A stretch of DNA of 64,000 nt from Deuterostichococcus epilithicus. Lineage: Eukaryota > Chlorophyta > Trebouxiophyceae > Prasiolales > Stichococcaceae. The stretch's first letter is position 1; the number at the start of each line of letters is the position of its first letter. Positions 22,434 to 33,238 of the stretch are shown here, in pieces. The notes beneath the pieces are model-generated. The model made no database searches and was not told the DNA's origin. It worked only from the letters and a program-made list of their open reading frames with translations. The DNA is taken from positions 744,001 to 808,000 of the forward strand of contig JAVTLE010000018.1 of assembly GCA_033439295.1 (NCBI GenBank), in the 5' to 3' direction. Made by a program: the position numbers and the translations under genes.

Positions 22434-24388
22434 CTACCAGTGCCCGCCCCACTCGTCGCCTGAGTCGTCAGCCGCGGCGGCGAAATTGTCGGAACGGCGC
22501 CCGCCGCCCTCAAACCACTGCGCCGCCGCCTTAGCGTACTTGTTCAGCCCCTCCTCCCAGACCTCTGCCGTCATGCCTGTAAGGCACAAGGCGCACCGCT
22601 CGACGAACAGGGTGTCAGGGGTCCGCTTGACGAACAGGGCGTCAGAGCCATAAGATTTGACGCTTTTTGTGAGAAGATTGCTGCGCAGACTGCAGCCCCC
22701 GCTGACGCGCCTCCGCCATCTTGACTGCAGCTGTTGAAGGCCAGTGCAAGCCCCAGCAGGCCAGTGCAACATACAGGGCTTGCGAGCGACAGTGCAGCGA
22801 AGGTTCTTCGTTGACAGGACCGGCACGCTGCCGCGCGGCCAGCACAGGTGCTGCGCCATCAGCGCAGAAGACGCGGTCTGCAGATAAATGGATGTAGGTG
22901 TCATAAATGCCGCGATGGTGCACCTGGAATCTTACCGTCTGGGGTGTAGACGCACGTCACGCCAAGGGCCTGCACGTCCCGGCAGTTGCGCATCTCGTTG
23001 TCGAAGAATATCATCTCCCGATATGGGATGCCGCTATCCTTGTGTATTTGCCTGCAATCATTCTATCGAATGCCTTCTCAGGCAATTCTTCATCCCACAC
23101 TAGCATGGACATCACAGGTTATTGTGCAGATGATATAAACGATGCTGCCTGCGGCTGGTGGCTGCTTGCCTGAAGTGCCGCGTTTTGTTGCCTGGGTAAA
23201 TCTCCTGCTCGGGACACCAAGCACTCGTCAGCAAAGTGGTGCCTTGCATGACGCCACCTGATGGTTTGCCCCGCCGGCTTACCGCTTGAGGCTTCCAGGA
23301 CCCGCAGAGGTGCTGAAAACTGCTCATGTTCCTGAGGCTGTATCCCGGAGACCCAGAGGCTAGTGCTGCGCACCGAGAAGTCTGCTGCGTCTGCGAGCGT
23401 GACACCAGGCGCTGCCTCGAAGAGCCTCAGGCACTCGTCTGCCCACGGCGGGTAGTCGCAGCGCGAGACATATGCCTGGAGCATGTGAGACACGGCACAG
23501 GTCATGTGCATGCACCCCGAGAGGTTTGACAAAATGAGGCCGCCACTTCGGGACGGGTGCCTCTTGACGGTACAGGAATCCTAAATTTGATGAATGCCTC
23601 ACGGTAGGCTGAGAGCCACCATCCACAGGCGGCAGCGGCACCAGCTGGGCAAAGCATCTATGTTACACTGCCAATTGCAGACGCCTCCAGGCACAGCCGT
23701 CCTCGCTGAAGCCGCAAGGCTCACCACTTTGGAGCCGCGGAAGTGGTCTGTGGTGACCAGCTCGTGCAGGATGTCGTGGCTGGCGCCCATGAGGCGGACT
23801 GCCTCCCCGCGACGATCCGTCACGAGGCGCCCCTCCCGGTCCTGCCGCTTGAAGGGGCTTCCCGACAGCATGTACATCTCCGGCCACCTGCGCCAAACAT
23901 GCAATGACTTCTGATGCCCCTGGCAGTCGCCGGCAGCTGTATGCGTCCCTGCAGAGCACGAGTCCTTGTGTGCATCCAGGCTGCGCCAGAGGGAGGGTGT
24001 TTGCATGCATGTCACATTTGCAACAATAAAAGCCGCTGCCTCGTTTTGAAAGAGGTGGCTAGTGGAGAACGCACCAGAGGGTGCCGTCGAGGTCAAAAGC
24101 CAGAAGTTTGGGAAGCGTGGCCATGGCGCGGCTGTCATGCGTGCTCAGGGCCGCCTGAGCGCCGCTTGACAACAGTTCGCTGCTGTCGTTCGTGTTCTGC
24201 AGCGCCGCCGCCTTGGCTTTCTTTGTGGACCCTTTAGCCATAGCGAGGAAAGTCGCCGCCGCCACTGCTGCGGCCGCAAACCTGCGGGACAGCGCGGCCT
24301 GTGGCGCGACCGCCGCCCCGCCACGCGACGCCGCTGCCCCTCTGTGTGCCACAGACGTGTGTTGGACCGTTTTGCAGCCGATGTACAT
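22434..24388 (-). CDS. Magnesium-dependent phosphatase-1 (HAD superfamily)
   Basis: Six exons join in phase: 24388-24075, 23887-23725, 23475-23374, 23204-23170, 23033-22936 and 22576-22434 (TAG). HAD motif I is FDLDGT with the nucleophile Asp. Then VSRCDYP..ADECLRLF (the MDP-1 'ASRT' region), EIYPGNKTRHF, and motif III as IFFDNEMRNCRDVQALGVTC, all in MDP-1 order. Family members are Mg-dependent phosphatases acting on phosphotyrosine and some sugar or metabolite phosphates. The N-terminal extension is Ala/Arg-rich ([13 protein letters not shown]) and could be a transit peptide. I chose the ATG at 24388; the ATG at 24241 (MAKGSTKK) is an alternative without it. The intron after 23170 uses a GC donor. 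An Asp/Gly-rich tail ends the protein. Confidence 0.85.
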
Positions 24389-24779
24389 CCGATTGCTGCT
24401 GAAACTGCGCGTTGTCAGATGTGCCAGAATGTAGGCCTTGATATCGTCACGCAAGACTTCGGCCACTGCTACCGAATTGTGAATGACTTCACTAATGTGA
24501 AACTTGAGTAGCAAGCGCTATTCCCGCAATGCACGATGCATCATGCGCGCAGCGTAACACGGCTGGTGTGCGTAGGTCAGCTGTTGACCCGGAGATTGGG
24601 AACGAGGGCGCGGAGAGTGGAGAGTCTCTCATCGGTTTGGTCCTCACGACGTGTTCAACAAATCTCGCCAAACTCGCAGCGCCACCAGCCACCCACGCCG
24701 TGACCCCAACAGCAAATCGATCGTTTGCCATTTTTTCACGCGCCTACTGTGTGAATAGGACGCTGGTGGCTTGAAGTGC
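24389..24779. promoter_or_regulatory. Putative bidirectional promoter region
   Basis: The start codons of the phosphatase (-, 24388) and the DEAD-box helicase (+, 24780) are about 390 bp apart and divergent. Both promoters and 5' UTRs must lie here unless an undetected 5' exon exists. No TATA-like or other element is called. Confidence 0.5.
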
Positions 24780-27700
24780 ATGCAGCAGAGGTCTGCTTTG
24801 AGGGCCGTCTTGAAGGGAGCAGCTGCTATGGCGGCCTTCGCCTCTTCAGGCGCGGCGGCCTCCGGTGTCGCACGGTCGACACAGCGTTCCGCACTCGTCC
24901 TGCAGCGGCTGCTGCCGCAGATCGGCGAGGCGACGCCGCGGCTGCCATGCCTGCAGACAGGGCGCCTGGGTTTTACGACAGCCACCGCCTCCCGCCGGCA
25001 ATTATGCTGCGCGCAGGCGGCGCAGAGCCGGCGTGACATGTCGGCACACGCTGCTGCGGTGAGAGCCCGGCTCCACTGGAAGTACTTGCTGTAAATATCA
25101 CCGTGTCGGAACTGCGCAGTCCCGCCGCCGAGCGTTGCGTGCTCCTAGCGCGGCCGGATCCGTGGCCGCCTGGCGGTACAACACGACTGGGATCACGTCC
25201 TGATATCTGCACGGCCAACGGCACGCAGCGCCCTGCTGGCCCTGCAATCTGGCACCCCAAAACGGGACAGCAAGCCAGCGCGGATGTCTGGTGCAGCTGC
25301 GATCCGCGACTTGCTTGAAGTTCTGCTGCCGTCTCTATCGTGACTCATCCATTGCACGTAGCCTGTCTGTTGCGCTAGCATGCACGCAGCATGCCTGCTG
25401 AGGCTGGTGCCGTGCGCCGTGGCGGGGGTTGCAAACTGCCAATCACTTGTTGCTCTAGTATGCCACAGCCATCAAACGTCAAAGCATATGAGATACTCCT
25501 TCGTTGCATGAGGTGTTGCAGCAGGGTGTGTTGCCCGTCTTACCAGCAGACTCGTGGTGGTTTGGCTTGTCGCCGCCCCTCCGGGGGGCATCGTGTTTTG
25601 TAAACACGCGGCTGCGCGGCTGCTCGAGCCGCTGCTCGAGCCGACCTGTTTCCCACAGAAGGCCTTGCTGCTCTCACTGCAAACCACCTCGACTGTCTGT
25701 CGTGACTAGCCTCTTGAACACAGGTTAATGTCATATGTGCAGCTTGAGGATGAGCTGGATGTGGAGTCCCCAGAGGCAGACCTCGAAGCCTCCCTGGAGG
25801 CAGAGTTCGAGGCGGCTCGCGCAAAGGTCGCCGATACGCCCGCCAGCCTGTCGTCGCTTTTTGAAGACGACGAGGTGGTGGAGGTAGATGCCACCATCCA
25901 GGACGAGACGCTGCTGGTGCGCTCGCGGCCGCAAGGCATTGATTGCTGGCTGGTGGCCCAGCGCCAAGCAGCATGCGGACTTGCGGGCGATTCAACCAAG
26001 CATCCCAATGCGGCGCAACAGCAAGCTTGACTCGCAGCATTCATGCAGGGCCTTGCATGCGCTGGCGTTTGGCTGCCCAGCGAGTGTGCCGTGATGAATT
26101 GACTGACATGACAATACAATACAATACAATTCAATATATTACAATATTACTCTGAGCAGCTTGGGTTGACGCCGCTCTTGCCGCCCTTGCAGCTGGCAAA
26201 TTGCGGGCTGTCGGACGCCACCGTCAAGGGCCTGGAGAAGCGGGGCATCGCCTCCCTGTTCCCCATCCAGAAGCACGTCTTTGAGCCGGCCATGGCTGGC
26301 CGCGACCTCATCGGCCGCGCCCGTACCGGCTCCGGCAAGACGCTTGCCTTTGCGCTGCCCGTCATCGAGAGCCTGGTTAAGGTGGGCCCGGTCACAGTGC
26401 GGAACATGCTTTGTTGAGCGTGCGCGAGAGAGCTCACAGGGGTTTTAGCTCCTGGCTTGCAGCAGGTTCCACATGCTATAACCTCTTACCCTATTGCGCT
26501 CGTGCAGATGCGTTCTCTCGGTCAGCCAATGTCCCGGCTGCTCCACGAGTCTGACAGGCAGCCATTGGCAAACCGTTGCAGGAAGACGAGGACGCCGGCG
26601 GCAGGAAGCGCGCCGGCCGGCCGCCGCGCTGCATCGTGCTGGTGCCCACGCGCGAGCTGGCGCAGCAGGTGCAGCGAGAGTTTGCAGAGTCCGCGCCCAC
26701 CCTCAGCGTTGGCGTCTTCTACGGCGGTGCGCGCTCTGCTGTGGAAGTCAGGCTGTGTTTTGGCACGGCCTGTCGGTTCTAGGATTTCAGGGTGGTTTTC
26801 CTTTCGCTGCCGCGGTTAGACTGTTGCGCTGCGCAGATTGACTGCACTTGTGTACCGGATCATAAGCGATTTGCATCTGCGTCTCGCACCAGGCGCCGCC
26901 TGGTGCGGAGGCACAGTGCTACATCTGAGCCGGGATGAAGTGGTACAAGCAAACGCCATCGTCGGATGGCCTCAACTGATGTGTGACCCCCATGTCGTGG
27001 ACCGCAGGCGCGCCCATCCAGAACCAGAAGCAGCTGCTGCGGCGGGGCGTGGACGTGGCCGTCGGCACCCCCGGTCGCATCATCGACCTCATTGAGACCA
27101 GCGGCTCCCTGGACCTGTCGCAGATCCGGTGCGAGCTTGCCGCCTGACCCGCCAGTGTGTGGCAGCTGTGCCCCTGCGCCGGTCTGACAAATGCCCAGCG
27201 TTCTGCCCTTTGCTGGACCAGCAACGAGGAGGCACATAGCACACGTTCGTAGTGCTTTGCCCACTTGGCATTCCGCTCTGTTTCCGAGAGTCAATACAGC
27301 GTTTCATCTCGCATACTCGTCTCCCGCCCCTGGACCCTGATGGCTCCCATGCCCGGAACCTGAGGCCGCCAATGCGCTGCGGCTCAGCGTTGCCGCACAG
27401 AGCAGACTGCATGCTGTCCCCCTGGCTTCGAGGAGCACGTGAGACTTATCACTCGCGATTGGAGATTTGATGGGTTTGACGGACTTCCAGCCGTGTCGCC
27501 GAAATGTCAGTCGTACCTGTCCTGCCGCAGCTTCGCCATCCTGGACGAGGCGGACCGCATGCTGTCCATCGGCTTCGAGGAGGACGTGGAGCGCATCCTG
27601 GAGAACGCGCCCAAGGAGCGCCAGACGCTGCTGTTCTCCGCGACCATGCCCACCTGGGTCAAGAAGCTGACGCGCCGCTTCCAGAACCAGCCCATCACCG

Positions 27701-30700
27701 TGGACCTGGTCGGCGATGAGGAGGCCGGCAAGATGGCGGAGACCATCAGGTGGGGTTGGGGTTTAGGGTCTGTCCGGCGGCGTGTTGGTGGTGCGGCTTG
27801 CCGCGCCATGCCGCGCCGTGCTTCCCCTTTGCTCCCGCCTTGTGCAGCCCAGTGCAGGCATGCTGCTGATGCAGCAGTGCTTGGCTGTGGCTGTGGCTGT
27901 GGCTGTGGCTGTCGTCGTGTCTCCTGGCTTACAGCTCCAGTGGCCGTGTTTGTAGGCTGCAGCAGACTCGTGCTTCATTGATAACAATCTTCCTCAGGGA
28001 ACGGTCGAAGCCTGACTGCGCGCCTCAGGTCCGCCAGAGCCAGAGAGCTCACCCTCACCGGCCTCTCCGTCGCAGGCTGCTGGCGGTGCAGATCCACCCG
28101 GACGCGCGGCGCAGTGTGCTGGTTGACCTGCTGACGGTGTACGGCGCCGGCGGCAAGGCCATCGTGTTCACGTCCACCAAGCGCGATGCCGACGAGGTGT
28201 CCGCTGCCATCGCCAGCAGCATGCCCACCGAGGTGCGCGTCTCCTGCTGTGTTTGTCACCCTCCCAAACACATCGCAATCTGGAGTGTAACCAGTGGAGC
28301 CTCGAGCCCGAAAGAGCAGGTGTATGTCACCCGTGCACTCGTGTCCGCCGCCGTTGCCAGCAGCATGCCTTCCGCGGTTCTGCGCAGCTTTGCTCTGATT
28401 GCAGTTTGGAACCAAGCGGAACTGGATGGGAGCAGGGACAGATGATCTAGCCGCAGCAGCTTGATCAGCAACGATGGGCCCCACCGAAGTGTCGGTCTGC
28501 ACACCTTGGCCTCTCAAACCCTGTCTGCACGCCAGGCAAGGTTGGCACTGAAGGTTCACATCGAGGCGGGGCCACATTGCGAGGCCACACGGCAGCGTCC
28601 TGCGGTGCGGCACACCTTGCAGCCCTGCGGCAGGGTCGGCGCCCTGCGGTTGAGCCCACAATCGGTACGGAGGGATGAACCACAGTCCATGCCACACTCC
28701 GCAGGCGCTGCACGGCGACATCGCACAGAGCAGCCGTGAGCGCGTGCTCAAGCGCTTCCGGGAGGGCAAGACGCTGGTGCTGGTGGCCACAGACGTCGCG
28801 GCGCGCGGCCTCGACATCCCCAACGTCGACCTCGTCGTCCACTACGAGCTGCCAAATGTGCGCCCACCCACTGCCTTCGGGGCTTGTGGCGGCAGCTCGT
28901 TCCTGATGGAGGGCAGGCTGGGCGGAAGGGAGACGGCCCTGGTTGGCATGAGCCAGGAGACCAGTCGTGCAGAGCATGCCGCCAAGTGTACACATCACTC
29001 ACCGCTTGAGCTGTCTGCGCTCTGTGTGTCAGAGGCTGCAGGTTGACTGGCTGGCGATCTGTGGCGATGCCTCACCCCATCCCCCGGCGCCTGTCGCAGG
29101 AGATCGAGTCGTTCCTGCATCGCTCGGGGCGCACGGGACGCGCCAACCGCACCGGCACGGCGGTGGCGATGTACACCGCCAAGGAGGGGCGCTACCTCAA
29201 CCGCATCCTGAAGGAGACCTCCATCACTAACTGTGAGGTGGTGCCGCCGCCGCAGCCCAAGCAGGTCATGGACTCGTCCGCCAAGGCGGTGAGTGCCCCG
29301 CCTTAACTTCGCAATTGTTCTCGGAATGCCCGCACACCCCCTCAAACCTGCCGCTTATGCTTGCAGGGGCTGTACCAGAGTATCTGTTGCGCCAGTTGCA
29401 GTCGCTGTGTGCACCTGCTTCCGGCGCCGCCATCAGCAAAGTGCAGAACCCTCTATACCTGCTCTGTTATCCGTCGACCGCAAGAGCAGATTGCCCCGGA
29501 CGAGTGAGCCCACATCAAAAATTCCGATCCCAACAACAGGTGGTTGGCCGCCTGGACATGGTGGACCCCAAGTTGCTGAGCTTCTTCCAGCCGGCGGCGG
29601 AGAAGGTGATGAGCTCCGCCGACCCGACCGCTGCGATGGCCGCCGCGCTCGCCGCGCTGTCTGGCATCAAGGAGATCCCCAAGCCGCGCTCCCTGCTTGC
29701 TCAGGTGCGCCGCAGTCTTTATATCCGGTATCTTGTCTGACATAAAACACAATGGCATGCCAATCATGCGGGAGCGCACGAACACACGAGCCAGCGTGGT
29801 GCGCACCTCCGCCGAGTGTGAATGGGACCGACCCGGCTGTTGCGCTGTTGCTGCAGCACCATTAACAGGCGCACTGCGCCAGTTCGTCGTCAAGCGCCCC
29901 CCCTGATGCTGGCCTGCCCTTGCGACCCCAACAGGAGGAGGGCCAGGTGACGATGCGCATGATGGCGCGCCCTGGCCGCATCAGGGGTGTCGGCTCCGTG
30001 TTTGGCGTGCTGCGCAATGCGCTGTCGGACGAGCGCGCCAACAGCGTCGGCAAGATCAGGCTGCTCGTTGGCCAGCCCGAGGGCGACGGTGCGTTCTCAT
30101 CCAGGCGAATTTTGATGCCCCGCAATCCGGCTCCTCCGCGCTGGCCTGCCTCATGTCACAAGTCGGGGCTGGTCCGGTGGCCCTCGTCTCGTCTGAACCC
30201 TCGCTTTGCGCGCGACGCCTGCTTGCAACACAGCTGGGCGTTTTCCACTCTGGAGCTTGCTGCTGGGCTGCCGCGTAAGAACGTGCGCGGAGCATCGACA
30301 TGCGCCTGCTGGCGTTGACGCCGCGCTGGGCGCGCTTCATGCAGGCACATTCTCACACCCTAAATCCTGTATGCAGGCGCGGCCTTCGACCTGCCAGAGG
30401 ACGTGGCGGCAGAGCTCATGGCGGCGTCCGAGGAGCTGACCACACGCGGCATCACACTGGACCAGCCGACCAGCCTGCCGGCTGAGCAGATGGTGGACGA
30501 CGGCTACGCGCCGCGCGGCGGCCGCGACCGGTATGGCGGCGGCGGCGGCGGCGGCGGCTTCCGTGGCGGCAGCCGTGGCGGCGGNGGGGGNGGGTACAAC
30601 CGCGACAGCCGCGGCGGCGGCAGTCGCGGCGGCGGCGGCGGCTACGGCTGCGCTGCGACGGCGGCAGCCGCGGCGGCGGCGGCAGTTACNGATCGCGCGA

Positions 30701-31143
30701 TGGCGCGCCCCGCGGCGGCGGCGGCGCCANTGGCTGGGGCGAGCGGCGGTCGGGCGGCGGCCGCGGCGGCGGCGGCCGTGGTGGCGGCGGAAGCTTTGGC
30801 GACAGGTGACTCTTTGGCCCACCACCCGTGGTCTGCGTCAGGGATTGTACAATGAAGCATGCTGCGGCAAGCATGACACTGTGGGCAGACACATAGCGCC
30901 GACCTTTCCTCTTCAGTTGTTATGGGGCGGGCTGTTGCGGTAGACACCTCAGTGCTGCTGCTGGTTCGACCTTGCGAGTTGGCCCTGATGAGCTTCGTCT
31001 TATCGTGCAGGACTGGCGGCGGCCGGTCATACGGCAGCAGCAGCTACAGCGGCGGCGGCGCGGGCCGCGGCGCCCGCACGCCTGCTCCCCAACCCTGGGA
31101 CTTTGGTGGCAAGTCTGCCGGCGGCAATGCGACAGAGTGGTAG
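24780..31143 (+). CDS. DEAD-box RNA helicase, organelle-targeted RH3-like
   Basis: Thirteen exons: 24780-25058, 25743-25916, 26193-26381, 26582-26726, 27008-27128, 27531-27749, 28076-28232, 28705-28857, 29100-29288, 29540-29704, 29935-30088, 30377-30805 and 31011-31143 (TAG). Exon 1 encodes an Arg/Ala/Ser-rich transit peptide, exon 2 an acidic linker. Core motifs: Q-motif [38 protein letters not shown] and HRSGRTGR. After the core comes a GUCT-like region ([11 protein letters not shown]), then a Gly/Arg-rich RGG tail. The region around [11 protein letters not shown] and TKRDADEV matches plant RH3, a plastid helicase in intron splicing and ribosome assembly; mitochondrial RH9/RH53 are alternatives. 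Exon 12 changes frame once, near 30650, between ambiguous bases at 30585, 30591, 30690 and 30730, so a sequencing indel in the GGC-rich run is likely. Confidence 0.9.
26111..26148. repeat. (ACAAT)n microsatellite
   Basis: Four perfect ACAAT units, then degenerate copies, lie in intron 2 of the helicase, just before the acceptor at 26192. Confidence 0.9.
27883..27912. repeat. (GGCTGT)5 microsatellite
   Basis: Five perfect units in helicase intron 6. Confidence 0.95.
28343..28383 (+). repeat. Intronic copy of an exon 3' edge (helicase gene)
   Basis: This reads [12 protein letters not shown] in the intron after exon 28076-28232, whose end reads [11 protein letters not shown]. It is a same-orientation copy about 144 bp downstream, with its donor decayed from GAG|GTGCGC to GCG|GTTCTG. 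Confidence 0.78.
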
Positions 31144-32253
31144 ACTGCACGTCACCAATGGCGACAGATAAGCAGAGCATCTGGGCTCTGCCTGAGGACC
31201 AGTGGCTTGGTGTCGCAGCTGGCACTGTGGCAGCTGCAATGTGGCGGCCTGATGCGGGTCGGAGGGACAGTAAGAGGCCACGGCGCACAGGGCGTGCAGA
31301 CGCGGTCCCTGACACAGTCGTGCAGCGCGCGAGGCCATTTGCAATGGCTGACTTTCAAAGCAGCAGCCCGTGCAAAGGCCCTACTTCCACCTGCATGCAA
31401 GTTCATCCGTGCGTAAAAGAGGCGCGCTTGGACAGAGACGCAGGAATATGACACGTCAGACTTGCAAAAGCCGTTGGGCGTGAGGGAAGCGCCATCCACC
31501 AGCCTTCAGAGGAAACACCGTGTTCTTTGAGCTGCTATCTTGTTGCCGTTCCGATATGAATCCTTCTGTAGAGTTTCATCAAAGATGATTGATGCGTTGC
31601 TCTTTCCGCAGCAAACCTTCAACCCACAGTGTGACAGACCATCCACAGAAACGCCAAGGTTCCAATGTGTCGGAAACAGCCGACATGCAAATGATACTGT
31701 CCCTTAGTCGGTGGGGCTGAGTGGTGGCCTGTTGAGTGCCATTTGAAGGTGAAACACCATTCCTGTATCACCTTCACTTCCGCTGTAATCCCGCAGACCA
31801 AACTGTTCCCCATTGTTGACTATTTGCATGCGCAATCGGCTTTGTCGTATATCGATTGGCTGTAGTGGCGACATTTGCTGAAAGCACAGAAGACCTGTCA
31901 TGCTGACTGCCTGTTCCATTCTGTGTGGAAGGCAAAGCAGGCTGACAGTCCCGCTGAACACTGCTGACTGGGGGCATCCGGTCAGCTCGACACAAGGCGA
32001 CAGGCATCGCCAAGCAAACGCACCTTACGGGGCGAGTGGTGCCCCTGCCAGCCCAGAATAATCATGCTAGGTGCTCATGAACCGGTGACCAGAGCTTGAC
32101 CTGCAGCAAGACAATACAGTGCATGAACATCGGCTCTCAGACAGCATTATTGCTTGCAGTCTTGTAGTCAAGACAGGATGTGCATGGCTGTTTTCCAGAG
32201 CTGCTCACCTGCTGCCAGCGCGACATCCCAGAAGACGCCGCGATGCCGGAGTG
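31144..32253. other. Intergenic; no gene recognised
   Basis: This holds the helicase 3' UTR and the space before the stop of the next, minus-strand gene. Open frames are short, and no repeats or RNA genes were seen. Confidence 0.45.
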
Positions 32254-32795
32254 TCATTTCGCAGGCTTGGTCAGCTGCCGCTCCTTTGACTGCCCGCTGG
32301 AGTACCTGGAACCTGGATCGCCAGCTGGTGCAAAAGCCCAGACGAGCATGCCGCACACGACCGCCGCCGCCAGGCCAGAGTTGGCGTAAGGGTGCTTTGC
32401 GTAGGCCTGCAGCATCAGCAGCGCCTCTTGAATGGTTTATGTAGCTTTACACGGCTTATCAGCTTAGCTCAAGAAGTGAGCTAGACCTGCGACGGGGCTG
32501 CAGTGCCTCTACATCAGTCCTGTGATGCCAGTTTTGTATCAAGGCTGACGTGCAGACATGCGGCTCAAGATCGCATCAAACTCAAAACAACAGACTCACA
32601 TAGCGCCACTGCTCGCCGAGCGTGGGGGGCTTGAAGCCCTTCGGAGTCGTGAAAGGCTTTGGCACCCCCTCTTTGGATCCATTGCCTTCCGACATCAAGC
32701 TAAACTCTGGCGTGGGAATCCAGATGCCAATGATATTGGACTCGATTGAACTCGAGCCCGCAGTTGTGCGGATGTACAAACGCCCGCCCGCCACG
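32254..32795 (-). CDS. Unrecognised small protein with one probable membrane segment
   Basis: Two exons join in phase 0: an upstream one ending at 32600 (..TLGEQWRY|GTGAGT) and a terminal one 32424-32254 (TGA). The first reads GIWIPTPEF, then EGNGSKEGVPKPF, then GFKPPTLGEQW. The second has ALLMLQAYAKHPYANSG, then a hydrophobic run LAAAVVCGMLVWAFAPA, then a basic tail ending LTKPAK. This layout suits a small single-span organellar membrane subunit, but I do not recognise the family. No in-frame ATG opens the first exon, so at least one 5' exon is missing; its acceptor may be anywhere from about 32720 to 32795. The gene is divergent from the P5C dehydrogenase gene. Confidence 0.55.
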
Positions 32796-33238
32796 TATCA
32801 CATCGAACTAGAATGTGTCGACCAGTTACCGGCCAATTGTGGGCTCGCTCACACTCAGTAGACACGAGCAATTTTTTTGTTTTTGTCTGGAAAGAGGCAG
32901 TTTCACACAGACTGGCACAGTCCACAGCGGGCAGAGCAGGAGGTGCAAATTGCTGGTGGAATCTTGTGCAATCGCAGTCCCCAGTTTCCCGCTGGCGCTG
33001 GTGATCACGTGCCGCGCTCAGCGAGCTTGTGAACGAAAGCAGAGCCGCTCTGAAGAGGAGTTTCCTAGCGTAGAGTGACCTGATCCAATCGCTTGAAACT
33101 GTCAACGTGCCAGCCGCGCCAACGTAGCAGCTGTGCTGGCGGCTCAGCTGAGAGTCGAGTGCTAGTCCAGCCGGGTGCCAGTCGATTACCTGGCAAATCA
33201 GGAACGTATTCTATTGCGGACCACTGCAGAGGGCGGCC
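32796..33238. other. Divergent spacer
   Basis: This lies between the unrecognised minus-strand gene and the P5C dehydrogenase start. It probably holds the missing 5' exon of the former and both promoters. No element is called. Confidence 0.4.

Noticed and set aside
26094-26155. AT-rich stretch as a second organellar insert
   Set aside because: It is explained by the (ACAAT)n microsatellite and its degenerate flank.
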